A DNA stretch of 64,000 bases from Thiomicrorhabdus sp. Milos-T2 (GTDB lineage: Bacteria > Pseudomonadota > Gammaproteobacteria > Thiomicrospirales > Thiomicrospiraceae). Positions 1 through 8,485 of the stretch are shown here, piece after piece. The first letter of the stretch is position 1, and each line of letters starts with the position of its first letter. The notes under the pieces are model-generated. The model made no database searches, had not been told where the DNA came from, and was given only the letters and a program-made list of their open reading frames with translations. The stretch spans positions 310,001 to 374,000 of the forward strand of contig NZ_KL370891.1 of NCBI RefSeq assembly GCF_000702325.1. The letters run 5' to 3'. The position numbers were made by a program, and so were the translations under genes.

Positions 1-729
1 ATCATCGTCTTCATCCATGGGCAAGACTTGCGCTAAACCTTCAGCAAGCCTCAAAGCCGTTTCAAACGATTCAGCTAAACGCTGTTTGATGTCATTGCGA
101 ACTTTAAAACGATCCACAATAACTTCAATATCATGTTTCTTATTTTTTTCTAATTGAATGGTGCCGTCTAAGTCGTAAATTTTGCCATCAATACGGGCTC
201 GTATAAAACCTTGCGCTTGTAACTCATCCAATAGGTGGTGATGTTCGCCTTTTTTACCTCGTACAATGGGAGCAATGAGTAAACACTTGCTGCCTTCTGG
301 TAAGGTTAAGGTGTGGTCAACCATTTGGCTAACGGTTTGGGCTTCTAAATCACAACCATGATGTGGGCAACGTGGTGTACCAGCACGAGCGTAAAGCAAA
401 CGCAAATAGTCATAGATTTCAGTTACCGTACCAACAGTAGAGCGAGGATTGTGAGAGGTCGATTTTTGCTCAATAGAAATGGCAGGTGAAAGCCCTTCAA
501 TATGATCTAAATCGGGTTTTTCCATGACGGATAAAAATTGCCGTGCATAGGCAGAAAGAGACTCCACATAACGTCGTTGTCCCTCAGCATAAATCGTATC
601 AAAAGCGAGTGAGGATTTACCTGAACCAGATAAACCCGTAATCACAATTAGTTTATCTCGAGGAAGGGTAACATCGATGTTTTTTAGGTTATGGGTACGA
701 GCACCGCGGATAACAATTTCTTCGAGCAT
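1..729 (-). CDS. uvrA: UvrA, excinuclease ABC subunit A (N-terminal part, cut by window edge)
   Basis: This is the first 243 codons of UvrA, the DNA-damage-sensing ATPase of nucleotide excision repair; the rest lies beyond the left edge. Reading leftward from the ATG at 729, the protein opens with the family's typical start ([15 protein letters not shown]). It has a Walker A P-loop GLSGSGKS at residues 32-39, then the conserved [15 protein letters not shown] and the UvrB-interacting region with SIEQKS and NPRSTVGT. A zinc-finger CPHHGC begins at about residue 120. The neighbour upstream on the same strand is a SIMPL-domain gene. Identification is very secure. Confidence 0.97.
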   Translation of the reverse strand, partial: MLEEIVIRGARTHNLKNIDVTLPRDKLIVITGLSGSGKSSLAFDTIYAEGQRRYVESLSAYARQFLSVMEKPDLDHIEGLSPAISIEQKSTSHNPRSTVGTVTEIYDYLRLLYARAGTPRCPHHGCDLEAQTVSQMVDHTLTLPEGSKCLLIAPIVRGKKGEHHHLLDELQAQGFIRARIDGKIYDLDGTIQLEKNKKHDIEVIVDRFKVRNDIKQRLAESFETALRLAEGLAQVLPMDEDDD

Positions 730-737
730 TGGAAACG

Positions 738-760
738 ACCGTTTTAAATTAGCAAACGGC
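738..760. promoter_or_regulatory. Inverted repeat in the uvrA leader
   Basis: CCGTTT (739-744) and AAACGG (754-759) form an inverted repeat between the uvrA start codon and a minus-strand TATAAT at about 763-768. It could be an operator or a leader hairpin. It does not match the gammaproteobacterial LexA box (CTGT-N8-ACAG), so SOS control is not supported by what is visible. Confidence 0.3.
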
Positions 761-799
761 CATTATAGCAAGAAAGTAAAATCTTACGCGACTAGAGTT

Positions 800-811
800 A
801 CCAGGCCTGGT
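800..811. repeat. ACCAGGCCTGGT palindrome, copy 1
   Basis: Intact 12-base palindrome just past the stop of the SIMPL gene and upstream of uvrA. It is embedded in a longer imperfect dyad with AGAGT to the left and ACTCT to the right. One of eight intact copies in the window. Confidence 0.9.
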
Positions 812-816
812 CACTC

Positions 817-1554
817 TTATGGCGTTAATAAAAGAGTGCCTGTAATGGTCACGTTTAATTTACTTTGACCCACTTTAACCGCGGGTGCCGCCATATCAGA
901 AGACATCATGGCCATTTCTGAGCGTGCATATCTTGGTTGAGGGGTATAGCCGTTAGCGTTATTAATACGAGTCTCTAAAATTCTAAATGAGCTAGCTTGA
1001 AAGTTATTAGCAATGCGTTGGGCTTGCTTGCGGTAACTTTGAATTGCTTTATCGGTTAACTGAGCCATAACTTGTTTTTTTACCGAATCTGAAATACCAA
1101 ACTGCATTGATTGATACGCTAAGTAAGGCTGGATTTTAGTCAAAATAGCAATTAAACCGGGTTTGTTTTCTATGCTCAACACCAAACTTTGTTGCCCGCG
1201 CCAGTGACTAATGACCTGTTTTTTATAGATGGGCCTAATGTTGTATTGGTTGGTTTGAGTAATGATTTCTGGATAGGCTTTTAGGGCTCTGATTGCCGCC
1301 TGCATTTTTAGGTTGATTTCATTCGCCACAGCCTGTGGACTAATGCCCTCGGCAACTCGATTAAAGGTCAGTGTAATGCGGTTGTTAGCCACATTCTGCG
1401 ATTCCGTAATAGAAAAATGCACTTTATTACCCTTGGTATAGCTATCATCTTTATAGCTATCGTCAGCATTTACCGTTAGAGACGTAACACTCAGCAATAG
1501 CAAGCTTAAAATAAAAATCGGTAATAAAAACGCGGGGTAAGTCGTATTATTCAT
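817..1554 (-). CDS. SIMPL (DUF541) domain periplasmic protein
   Basis: A secreted protein of about 245 residues. A hydrophobic signal segment (about residues 8-32) is followed by a SIMPL/DUF541 domain, recognisable from the pattern ITESQ...[13 protein letters not shown] near its start and the later [19 protein letters not shown] and [10 protein letters not shown] blocks. The family is found in the periplasm or outer membrane; its biochemical role is not well defined. The ATG at 1554 is chosen because AAAGGAA lies 6-8 bases upstream. A TTG at 1569 would add five residues but falls inside a palindromic repeat and has no better ribosome site. Confidence 0.85.
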   Translation of the reverse strand: MNNTTYPAFLLPIFILSLLLLSVTSLTVNADDSYKDDSYTKGNKVHFSITESQNVANNRITLTFNRVAEGISPQAVANEINLKMQAAIRALKAYPEIITQTNQYNIRPIYKKQVISHWRGQQSLVLSIENKPGLIAILTKIQPYLAYQSMQFGISDSVKKQVMAQLTDKAIQSYRKQAQRIANNFQASSFRILETRINNANGYTPQPRYARSEMAMMSSDMAAPAVKVGQSKLNVTITGTLLLTP

Positions 1555-1566
1555 GATAATTCCTTT

Positions 1567-1582
1567 CAACCAGGCCTGGTTG
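1567..1582. repeat. ACCAGGCCTGGT palindrome, copy 2 (extended CAACCAGGCCTGGTTG)
   Basis: Sixteen-base perfect palindrome immediately upstream of the SIMPL gene's ribosome site; the 12-base core is at 1569-1580. Copies 1 and 2 therefore bracket that gene. The remaining 240 bases to the next gene show no other clear feature. Confidence 0.9.
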
Positions 1583-1821
1583 TTTTTAAAATTGAAACCT
1601 TAATGTTTATTCCATGCTTATGACTATAGTTAGAGATTAAAATTAATTTGTAAGAAGTCGCTTCGAGTATTCATCTCGAGCATAGGTCTCATTATAACTG
1701 TCAATAAGTTGTATTCGATTATAGCTCTAGTTTTTGTCAACGGTGTTATAATTCCGCGTTATTTGTTATTAAAAAATAGACCTGATTTCTCAGATTAATT
1801 AAACATTGAGACACAAAATAA

Positions 1822-3201
1822 ATGATTGAACATTCTAATGTCATGAGTCCTACAGAAAAACGAGCCGCGTTCTCTATTGCAGGTATTTTTTCTACCCGAA
1901 TGTTAGGTCTCTTTATGATATTTCCTGTATTTGCATTATTTGCACATCAGGAATTTAACGGTATAACGGGTCTACAAATTGGTATTGCCATGGGGATTTA
2001 TGGCCTTACCCAAGCGTTTTTGCAAATTCCATACGGAATGCTTTCAGATAAATATGGTCGTAAACCGCTCATTATTGCGGGTATGTTTATTTTTATGCTT
2101 GGCTCGATAGTCTGTGCCATGGCCGACTCTATTGAAATGATGATTATTGGACGAGCGATTCAAGGTATGGGGGCTGTTGCCGCAGTGCTTATGGCCTCTG
2201 TAGCAGACTTAGTCTCAGAACAGTTTCGTTTAAGAGCCATGTCAATTGTAGGAATGACTATTGGTTTCTCATTTACCTTGTCATTAATCGCAGGGCCATT
2301 ATTAGCCAGTGTATTTGGGGTAAGAGGTATATTTTGGACAATTGCTGCCTTAGCGGTTGCGGGTATGCTACTTGTTAAATATGCAATGCCTGATATTGAA
2401 AAACAACAGTTTCAACGTGAAGCCGAAGCTGATCCTAGTCAATTTAAAGAGATTCTAAAAAATCCTCAACTGCTGCGTCTAGACTTTGGTGTATTTGTGC
2501 TGCACGCCATGTTAACCGCCATGTTTGTGGTTTTACCTCTTACTTTAAAAGATTCAGCAGGCCTGGTAGTGACTGATCATTGGGAAATTTATTTACCTGT
2601 TATGATCCTGTCATTTGTATTAATGGTGCCCTTTATTATTCAAGCCGAAAGCCGCGGCAGAATGAAAATGGTATTTGTAGGCGCTATAGCGACTCTAACT
2701 CTAATGCAACTTGGTTTTGCCTTTGTAGCACCAAGCTTTTGGACACTATTTGCATTATTGTTAATCTTTTTTACCGCTTTTAATTTATTAGAAGCATCTC
2801 TCCCCTCATTAGTCGTAAAACTTGCTCCAGCAGATAAAAAAGGAACCGCCAGTGGTGTGTTTTCAACCAGTCAGTTTTTAGGCGCCGCTTTAGGTGGCGC
2901 AATGGGGGGTTACTTCTATCAGCATTATGGGCATGATGGCGTGTTCATTTTTACCGCAACCATTGGTGCTTTATGGACATTAGCCGCTTTAACAATGGAA
3001 AAACCTCTTCCATTAAGCATTGCTTCACTGGCGATTGAAGACCTTAAAGAAGGTGAGATTGAAAGTATTCAAAACAAATTGTTATCCTACGACGGTATTT
3101 ATGAAGTGGTAGTATTAGCAGATGAAAAACGTGTGTACTTCAAAATAGACAGAAAAGTTGTCGATGAAGCTGCGTTAATTAATTACATAGAACAAAGATA
3201 A
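1822..3201 (+). CDS. yajR: YajR-like MFS transporter with C-terminal cytoplasmic domain
   Basis: A 459-residue major facilitator superfamily exporter with about 12 membrane helices. The MFS signature between helices 2 and 3 is clear (PYGMLSDKYGRKPLI, about residues 72-86), as is the motif at helix 5 (GFSFTLSLIAGPLLA). After the last helix (about residue 390) there is a soluble domain of about 65 residues (EDLKEGEIESIQNKLLSYDGIYEVVVLADEKR), matching the ferredoxin-like YAM domain that marks the YajR subgroup. The substrate is unknown; an antiporter role is inferred from the family. It sits next to ssb, as drug-efflux-type MFS genes often do in gammaproteobacteria. Confidence 0.82.
   Translation: MIEHSNVMSPTEKRAAFSIAGIFSTRMLGLFMIFPVFALFAHQEFNGITGLQIGIAMGIYGLTQAFLQIPYGMLSDKYGRKPLIIAGMFIFMLGSIVCAMADSIEMMIIGRAIQGMGAVAAVLMASVADLVSEQFRLRAMSIVGMTIGFSFTLSLIAGPLLASVFGVRGIFWTIAALAVAGMLLVKYAMPDIEKQQFQREAEADPSQFKEILKNPQLLRLDFGVFVLHAMLTAMFVVLPLTLKDSAGLVVTDHWEIYLPVMILSFVLMVPFIIQAESRGRMKMVFVGAIATLTLMQLGFAFVAPSFWTLFALLLIFFTAFNLLEASLPSLVVKLAPADKKGTASGVFSTSQFLGAALGGAMGGYFYQHYGHDGVFIFTATIGALWTLAALTMEKPLPLSIASLAIEDLKEGEIESIQNKLLSYDGIYEVVVLADEKRVYFKIDRKVVDEAALINYIEQR
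2558..2567. repeat. Partial palindrome CAGGCCTGGT inside the MFS gene
   Basis: Ten of the 12 palindrome bases, encoding A-G-L-V of the transporter. Similar 10-base matches lie at 11873, 12183, 13557, 46909 and 57652, and the 8-base core at 29713. Confidence 0.6.
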
Positions 3202-3221
3202 ATTGTAAAATTAATAAGATT

Positions 3222-3303
3222 AGACCTTTGCACCAGACGGCGGCATGAATAAAAATGGTTTTTACCATATTTTTCTTTCGCGCTTCTGGGGTACAAAGGA
3301 CTC
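3222..3303. repeat. Decayed short foldback related to the 159-bp element
   Basis: An 82-base segment between yajR and ssb starts AGACCTTTGCACCAGA and ends with the near-complement TCTGGGGTACAAAGGACTC. Its middle has AAAAATGG...CCATATTTTTCTTTCGCG, as in the arms of the full element. It appears to be an internally deleted, mutated copy. It probably lies in the ssb 5' region and may contribute a leader hairpin. Confidence 0.6.
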
Positions 3304-3336
3304 AAGATATAAATTAAAAATAGAGAGAGCAATTGT

Positions 3337-3936
3337 ATGCGTGGTGTGAATAAAGTCATTTTGGTGGGAACCTTAGGTGCAGACCCAGAAGTGAAATATG
3401 CGGCAAATGGTAATGCCATTGCAAACCTAAGTGTGGCAACCAGTGATGAGTGGAATGACAAAAACACTGGGCAAAAACAGCAAAAAACTGAATGGCATCG
3501 TGTTTCTATGTTTGGAAAATTAGCTGAAATTGCTGGCCAATACCTTAAAAAAGGCTCACAGGTTTATCTTGAAGGTAAATTGCAAACCCGCAAATGGCAA
3601 GACCAAAATGGTCAAGACCGTTATACCACTGAAGTAGTGTTAAGTGGTTTTGAAGGCAAAATGGAGATGCTTGGCGGGGGTAATCGTCAAGGTGGTGACG
3701 CATCTTTTGGTGCTGGTAATGATTTTAACCAAGCGCCCATGGGTAACCAAGGTGGTCAAATGGGTGGTGCACCTCAGCAAGGTGGTTTCAACCAGCAGCC
3801 AGCACAACAACCAAGACAACAAAACCCAATGGGACAACAAAATGTACCGCCAATGGGTGGGCAACAGCCAGCACAACCACAACGAGCACCAGCTTATGCA
3901 CCTAATGACTTTGACGATGATGATGTTCCGTTTTGA
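3337..3936 (+). CDS. ssb: Single-stranded DNA-binding protein
   Basis: A 199-residue SSB. The OB fold occupies about residues 1-108 ([21 protein letters not shown], later [29 protein letters not shown]). A flexible Gln/Gly/Pro-rich linker follows, and the protein ends in the acidic tip FDDDDVPF that recruits partner proteins. It is somewhat longer than E. coli SSB because of the Q/G linker. SSB acts in replication, recombination and repair. An IS3-family element begins 46 bases after the stop and separates the gene from the terminator at 5307. Confidence 0.97.
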   Translation: MRGVNKVILVGTLGADPEVKYAANGNAIANLSVATSDEWNDKNTGQKQQKTEWHRVSMFGKLAEIAGQYLKKGSQVYLEGKLQTRKWQDQNGQDRYTTEVVLSGFEGKMEMLGGGNRQGGDASFGAGNDFNQAPMGNQGGQMGGAPQQGGFNQQPAQQPRQQNPMGQQNVPPMGGQQPAQPQRAPAYAPNDFDDDDVPF

Positions 3937-4012
3937 AGTGTACCTGATTTTAAAATACAGTAAATTTAAAATTGTTTAAAATGTACCGTCCTGATATAGG
4001 TTGACACTTTTT

Positions 4013-4837
4013 TCAGGTTAAAAACGCTCGATGAACTTCGTCGGGCGTTTTGTATTTTAACGCCAAGTGCGGTCGTTTTGTGTTGTAAATCTCAATCGAC
4101 TCTTTCACCATTTTCTTAGCCTGCTGGATATCTTTTGGCTTGGTTAACAAGAATTCATTCTTCAATATCCCGTTGACCCTTTCTGCTAAAGCATTCTGAT
4201 AACAGTCATAACCATCTGTCATCGAACAGGTAATACCATGCTTTTGATGGAAGTCTTGATAGATTTTTGAGCAGTATTGTATCCCTCCATCTGAGTGATG
4301 GATTAACTCGCCTTGGTATTGTCTTGATTTTACTGCTTTCTTTAAAGCACTGAGAACAGGGGTGGCTTGAAGCGTATCGTGCACATGGTAGCCAACGATT
4401 TTACGCGAATAAGCATCGGTGACTAAGCTTAGATAAGCTTGCCCATTTTGCAATGGTAAATAGGTGATATCCGCCACCCATAGTTGTTCAGGTGAACATG
4501 CCAGTTCCTCTCGAGGCTTTTCCTTTAGTAAATTAGGATGCCTATAGAACCGATGATGACTGTGCGTAGTTTTATGATAGGCGCGCTTATTAACGACTAA
4601 TAAACGCTGCCAACGCAGTAAGTCAAACAATCGATCTCGTCCTATCTTCAACACTTCTTGAGCTTGAGAGAGTAATAAGTGTTGTAACTTTCGAGTGCCT
4701 ATACGAGGCTGTTCCATTCTTATCTCACGAACAAAATCCAGTACCGCCTGATACTGTTTTTCTCTCTTTTCTTGTCTTGCCAACTCTTGATAATAAGCCT
4801 GACGGCTAATCTGCAAAAACCGACAAGCATTGCTCAC
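4013..4837 (-). CDS. IS3-family transposase OrfB (DDE integrase core)
   Basis: A 274-residue catalytic subunit with an HTH_21-type N-terminus and an rve integrase core. The DDE triad is visible: the first D in WVADITYL, the second in HHSDGGIQYCS, and E in ALAERVNGILKNEFL, followed by the YNTKRPHLALKYKTPDEV tail typical of IS3. Its ATG overlaps the TGA of OrfA as ATGA, so translational coupling is possible. The usual IS3 -1 frameshift is not needed to reach this ORF. Confidence 0.94.
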   Translation of the reverse strand: MSNACRFLQISRQAYYQELARQEKREKQYQAVLDFVREIRMEQPRIGTRKLQHLLLSQAQEVLKIGRDRLFDLLRWQRLLVVNKRAYHKTTHSHHRFYRHPNLLKEKPREELACSPEQLWVADITYLPLQNGQAYLSLVTDAYSRKIVGYHVHDTLQATPVLSALKKAVKSRQYQGELIHHSDGGIQYCSKIYQDFHQKHGITCSMTDGYDCYQNALAERVNGILKNEFLLTKPKDIQQAKKMVKESIEIYNTKRPHLALKYKTPDEVHRAFLT

Positions 4838-5244
4838 GTTGAGCCCTTGGATCTGTTTTTGCGTGATAAGATGGCAAGCCGCTTTTTTGAGATACTGACT
4901 CCAAAGTCATCATTTAAGACTTTGACCACACCTTCAAAGAACTGCGCTTTTAGCTTTTCTTCGGCAAGTTGCTGCTCTAACTCTTTAATACGTTGTTCTG
5001 GTGTGGGTTTGGATTTTTCAGTTGGCATACAAATACCTCGTTGATGGCGGTTAATCGATGTGGAGTCTGTCCAATTTAACCGACCATGCTTGCGTAGCCA
5101 AGTTAAAACGGTTGAGCGACCTTGGATGCCATAACGAGCTTGTGCTTGTTTATAAGTCATTTCGCCTTTTTCAATTTGGTCTACAACAGACAGTTTAAAG
5201 GCGAGAGAATAATCGCGTTGGGTGCGCTTAGTTTTTGATGTCAT
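4834..5244 (-). CDS. IS3-family transposase OrfA (helix-turn-helix subunit)
   Basis: A 136-residue protein. The N-terminal helix-turn-helix (DYSLAFKLSVVDQIEKGEMTYKQAQARYGI) recognises the element ends. A Glu/Lys-rich leucine-zipper-like coiled coil follows (EQRIKELEQQLAEEKLKAQFF, about residues 83-103). It is co-directional and coupled with OrfB, and appears intact. Confidence 0.92.
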   Translation of the reverse strand: MTSKTKRTQRDYSLAFKLSVVDQIEKGEMTYKQAQARYGIQGRSTVLTWLRKHGRLNWTDSTSINRHQRGICMPTEKSKPTPEQRIKELEQQLAEEKLKAQFFEGVVKVLNDDFGVSISKKRLAILSRKNRSKGST

Positions 5245-5306
5245 TACTTTTTCCTTTTAAGAGTGGAAAAAGTGTCAACCTTATTTAGGACGGGTCAAAA
5301 TTACTC

Positions 5307-5334
5307 AAAAAGCCCGCGAAAGCGGGCTTTTTTT
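5307..5334. terminator. Rho-independent terminator, originally of ssb
   Basis: AAAGCCCGC-GAA-AGCGGGCTTT followed by a T run on the plus strand, with a complementary A run on the left so it could also serve lysR on the minus strand. The IS3 insertion now places it about 1.37 kb from the ssb stop. Confidence 0.85.
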
Positions 5335-5351
5335 ATGCCAAAAAATATTGT

Positions 5352-6275
5352 TTATGTTTTTGCTTTAAAAGATTTATCCCAATAAGGTTCTTTACCAAAC
5401 CGCTTAATTAGATAATCGATAAGCAACCTGACTTTGGGTGCCACTAATCGGTTAGTAGGGTAAACCGCCCAAATGGCATTTGAATCACTCAAAGAGACAT
5501 TCTCTAGGGTTTGCTGTAATTGACCTGATTGTATTTGTTGGTAGCAATTCCAAGTTGAATTGATTGAAAGTCCTAATCCAGCAACCGTAGCGTCACGCAT
5601 AACTTCTCCATTGTCTGTCATGAGTCTAGATTGGGTCTTAATGGCAATGGGTTTTTCATCTACAGATTCTGGGTTTTTAAAATACCAAACATCTAAGCCT
5701 CTAAGGTTAATGCAATCATGTTGTTTAAGGTCGTTCAGTGATTCAATCGGATTATGTTCATTAAGGTAATCAGGCGAGGCGCAGATCACTCTGTTGTCTT
5801 CAGCTATTTTTCGTGCAATCAAGTTTGAATCTTTTAAACTTCCAATGCGAATCGCCACATCAAATCCACCTTCTATTACATCCATAATAATGTCCGTCAT
5901 ACTTAAATCTATGGTGATTTGTGGATGATCTTTCAAAAAGTCAGTAATGGCAGGTAGTAGGTGTTGTCGACCAAAAGAGGCAGGAGCGGTTAGGCGAATA
6001 GTCCCGCTTGGTGTGCGGTTGCCAATGCCGATAGAGCCTTTTGCCTGTTCAACGCTTTCTAGAATTTCTTGGGCATGCGGTAAGAAAATTCTCCCTTCTT
6101 CAGTTAAAGAGATTTTTCGGGTACTTCGGCTTAATAAACGCGTGCCAAGCATCTCTTCTAATTTGCTGATATGTGCACTGGCAACGGCAGGCGAAAGTCC
6201 AAGTTCTTGACCCGCTTTACTGATATTTAATAAGGCGGCTATGCGGATAAAAAGTTTTAAGTGTTCAATATTCAT
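5352..6275 (-). CDS. LysR-family transcriptional regulator
   Basis: A 307-residue LTTR. The winged helix-turn-helix spans residues 1-60 (MNIEHLKLFIRIAALLNISKAGQELGLSPAVASAHISKLEEMLGTRLLSR pattern). The LysR substrate domain spans about 90-295 (GTIRLTAPASFGRQHLLPAI; GGFDVAIRIGSLKDSNLIARKI). It resembles the large subgroup that regulates divergently placed oxidoreductases. The divergent target begins at 6386 but has been destroyed by an IS, so the regulator may now be orphaned. The 110-base divergent region is AT-rich; no convincing T-N11-A operator could be chosen over background. Confidence 0.88.
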   Translation of the reverse strand: MNIEHLKLFIRIAALLNISKAGQELGLSPAVASAHISKLEEMLGTRLLSRSTRKISLTEEGRIFLPHAQEILESVEQAKGSIGIGNRTPSGTIRLTAPASFGRQHLLPAITDFLKDHPQITIDLSMTDIIMDVIEGGFDVAIRIGSLKDSNLIARKIAEDNRVICASPDYLNEHNPIESLNDLKQHDCINLRGLDVWYFKNPESVDEKPIAIKTQSRLMTDNGEVMRDATVAGLGLSINSTWNCYQQIQSGQLQQTLENVSLSDSNAIWAVYPTNRLVAPKVRLLIDYLIKRFGKEPYWDKSFKAKT

Positions 6276-6385
6276 TTTCAGTAAAATCTATAAACTGTTT
6301 GTTTTTTAGGCTGTATTATAAATTTATTCAGTAGGTATTAGAATTGTTTTGTCAGATTAAGCAATTAAATACAAGGATAAAAATA

Positions 6386-6475
6386 ATGAAAGCAATGGTT
6401 TTAAATGAATATGGTTCTTCGGCAAAATTTTCACAGCAAGTTGTTGCCAAACCTCAGATAAAAGAGGGTCACGTC
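6386..6475 (+). pseudogene. Truncated MDR / quinone-oxidoreductase-like gene (5' fragment)
   Basis: The start of a zinc-type or quinone-reductase-like medium-chain dehydrogenase (MKAMVLNEYGSSAKFSQQVV...) with a good ribosome site (ACAAGGATAA). After 30 codons it runs into the 1270-bp IS and stops at a TAA within it (6494-6496). Everything after this point is missing from the window: the sequence beyond the IS belongs to a different family. The LysR regulator is divergent and was probably its controller. Confidence 0.75.
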
Positions 6476-7745
6476 ACTGCTGTCCCACTTAGCTAAAATG
6501 AAAAAGCCTGAATCCATACAGATTGTTACAATGTAAGTACCACCAAACATATGTAATAACAGAGGATTCAGACTATGAGCTTTCATAATACAGTATTATC
6601 ACAAGTCTTAAAAATGTTTCCGAGACTTGAATTTGAAAAGCTTTCAAGCATTCATGATGGGAAATGACGAAGTGACGCTTTAAGTCGCTGGTCTCAATTT
6701 GCAGCCTTGGCGATTGGCCAGATAGGTGCACGCCATAGCCTTCGAGATATTGAAGCCACAATAGAGTCACAACCCCAACAGCAATATCATTTAGGCAGCC
6801 AAAAAATAAAACGCACGACATTCAGTCGAGCCAATGAAAAGCTAGATTATCAGTTCTATTCTGACTTGTTTTCTAAGCTTTACAAACAATGCTCTCAGCA
6901 CTCACCAAAACATAATTTCAGATTCAAATCAAAGCTATTCTCGTTGGATGGTTCTCTTATTGATCTTTCCATGAAGCTTTTTCCATGGGCGGATTACAAT
7001 AAGAAAAAATCAGCCATGAAACTGCATATTGGACTTGATCATGATGGCCTTATCCCAGCTTTTGCATCCTTAACAGGAGCCAAAGAGTCTGAAATGAAAC
7101 AAGTTGATTTATGGAAGTTTCCAAAGGGAAGTGTACTCGTTTTTGACAAAGGTTATAACAACTTCAGCTGGCACAAAGCCTTGAGTTCAAAAGGGTTGGT
7201 ATGGGTAACAAGAATCCGAGGCAATGCAAAGTATAAAGTTGTAAAAACGTTACCGACGACAAAAAACTTAAACATTATTTCTGATCAGATCATTGAATAC
7301 ACTGGACAGAAATCCCTTAGAGAAAACTTACCCGCTATTCGCTTAGTGAATTATTACGACCCCGTCACGCAAAAAGATTATCAGTTTATTACCAATCAAA
7401 TGAACTGGTCAGCTCAGACAATTGCAGATATATATAAAGAGCGTTGGCAGGTAGAACTCTTCTTTAAATGGATCAAACAAAATCTAAAAATCAAAGCTTT
7501 TTTAGGTAACTCTAAAAATGCGGTAATGACTCAAATCATGGCCGCATTATGTGTTTATTTGATTATCGCTTTTCTTAAGTTTCAATCAGGATCGAAAAAG
7601 AGTTTTCAGCAGATTTTAAGATTACTACAAATGAATCTATTTATTAGAAGGCCGTTAATAGAACTTTTGAAGCCACCACCTAATGTAGAAAACGTGAGGC
7701 CCCAAATGAGTTTAGGCTTGGTGAGAAATTAAGTGGGACAGCAGT
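6476..7745 (+). mobile_element. IS4-family insertion sequence, 1270 bp, copy A
   Basis: Same element as 54361-55630. Ends are ACTGCTGTCCCACTTA on the left and the exact complement TAAGTGGGACAGCAGT on the right. The flanks do not share a target duplication (left ...GGTCACGTC, right GGGGTGAAATC...), unlike copy B. Different genes lie on either side, so DNA has probably been lost by an IS-adjacent deletion or by recombination between two copies. Confidence 0.92.
6575..7732 (+). pseudogene. IS4-family transposase with nonsense mutation at codon 31
   Basis: Matches the 385-residue transposase of copy B except for an in-frame TGA at 6665-6667 where copy B has AGA (Arg31). The remainder is open, with the DDE residues visible (D in LDGSLIDL, D in VFDKGYNN, E in [13 protein letters not shown]). 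A downstream restart would lack the N-terminal DNA-binding region, so the copy is probably dead unless copy B acts on it in trans. Confidence 0.9.
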
Positions 7746-8242
7746 GGGGTGAAATCGATGTTCGCTTTCGAGTGAACACACTCGCTCCCTATATTTTGGC
7801 TAAATCGTTATTGGAAAATTTAACTCACACGGCAAGAGTTGTTAATTTGGCCTCAGCGGCCCAAGAAAAATTTGATTTAGATTTTTTAAAGGGCAAAAAT
7901 TATTCGAACCCAATGCAAGCTTACTCTGAGAGTAAATTAGCTTTGATTGCATGGACCTTTGCAATGGCACAGTCTCAACAAAATGATATTCAATTCATCG
8001 CAATTAATCCAGGGTCTTTACTTGCCACAAAAATGGTTAAAGATGGGTTTGGAATTGAGGGAAAAGACTTGTCGATAGGTTCAGATTTACTGGTTGAAAC
8101 GGCTATTAGTGATAAATTTATAAATGCTAATGGTCTCTATTTTGATAATGATATTGAAGCCTTTGCAAAACCAAATAAAATGGCAATGGATTTAACACAA
8201 CAGGGGTTATTAATTAGTGGAATGAATCAACTTGTGTCGTAA
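7746..8242 (+). pseudogene. Short-chain dehydrogenase/reductase, 3' fragment
   Basis: About 165 codons of an SDR C-terminal half. The frame enters from the IS. Visible family features are the N-x-L segment (FRVNTLAPYILAKSLL), the catalytic Ser region (VVNLASAA), the YxxxK active site (YSESKLALI) and the nucleotide-loop region INPGSLLATKM. The N-terminal Rossmann glycine motif is missing, so it cannot be a functional enzyme. An ORF starting with GTG inside the IS gives a 169-residue product that is probably meaningless. Confidence 0.85.
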
Positions 8243-8278
8243 AGTCGTTTTGCTTTTTTCTGAAAAAGAGAGCTAAGG

Positions 8279-8316
8279 TAAAAACAGCCCCCAATTTTTT
8301 TCATTAACTCCAATAT
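8279..8316 (+). repeat. Short dispersed motif shared with 36360-36391
   Basis: AAAACAGCCCCC...TTTTTTTCATTAACTC follows the SDR fragment. The same string with few changes is inside the diguanylate cyclase pseudogene at 36361-36391, where AAAACAG...CTGTTTT pairs as a small hairpin ending in T's. A partial relative (CCCCCTGTTTTTAT) is at about 35889. It resembles REP-type scars, but that is inference. Confidence 0.45.
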
Positions 8317-8323
8317 TTACATT

Positions 8324-8482
8324 GAGACCTTTGCACGAGATAGGTGCGAAAGAAAAATGAGGGAAAATTTGCCTGATTGCGGCGGAAAACGTAGGGAATA
8401 GCTAGCTATTCGCAAGTTTTTCAACAAAAATCGGGTGAATTTTAACCATTTTTACTCGTACATACTCTCGTGCAAAGGTCTC
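8324..8482. repeat. 159-bp foldback element (MITE-like), copy 1
   Basis: Ends GAGACCTTTGCACGAGA and TCTCGTGCAAAGGTCTC. The whole length is a near-continuous inverted repeat about the centre GAATAGCTAGCTATTC-like core near 8403. It is flanked by a 5-bp duplication ACATT (8319-8323, 8483-8487). It encodes nothing. The right-hand duplication includes two bases of the chemoreceptor's stop codon (8486-8488). Confidence 0.88.
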
Positions 8483-8485
8483 ACA

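Larger units (their letters stand above)
3982..5297 (-). mobile_element. IS3-family insertion sequence, 1316 bp
   Basis: Complete element. Terminal inverted repeats are TGTACCGTCCTGATATAGG... on the left and, read inward from the right, TGACCCGTCCTAAATAAGG..., both continuing with TTGACACTTTTT. The ends have the TG...CA form usual for IS3. A 3-bp duplication AAA flanks it (3979-3981 and 5298-5300). It carries two overlapping ORFs. It inserted between ssb and its terminator. Confidence 0.93.

Noticed and set aside
1660-1710. Another foldback remnant (CTCGAGCATAGGTCTCAT)
   Set aside because: Only about ten bases resemble the element end and no arm is present.
4834-4837. Programmed -1 frameshift between IS3 OrfA and OrfB
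   Set aside because: OrfB has its own ATG overlapping the OrfA stop and no clear slippery heptamer was identified; a fusion product cannot be excluded but is not supported.
7733-8242. A 169-residue intact dehydrogenase
   Set aside because: Its first residues come from the IS end and it lacks the Rossmann glycine motif; it is an SDR fragment.
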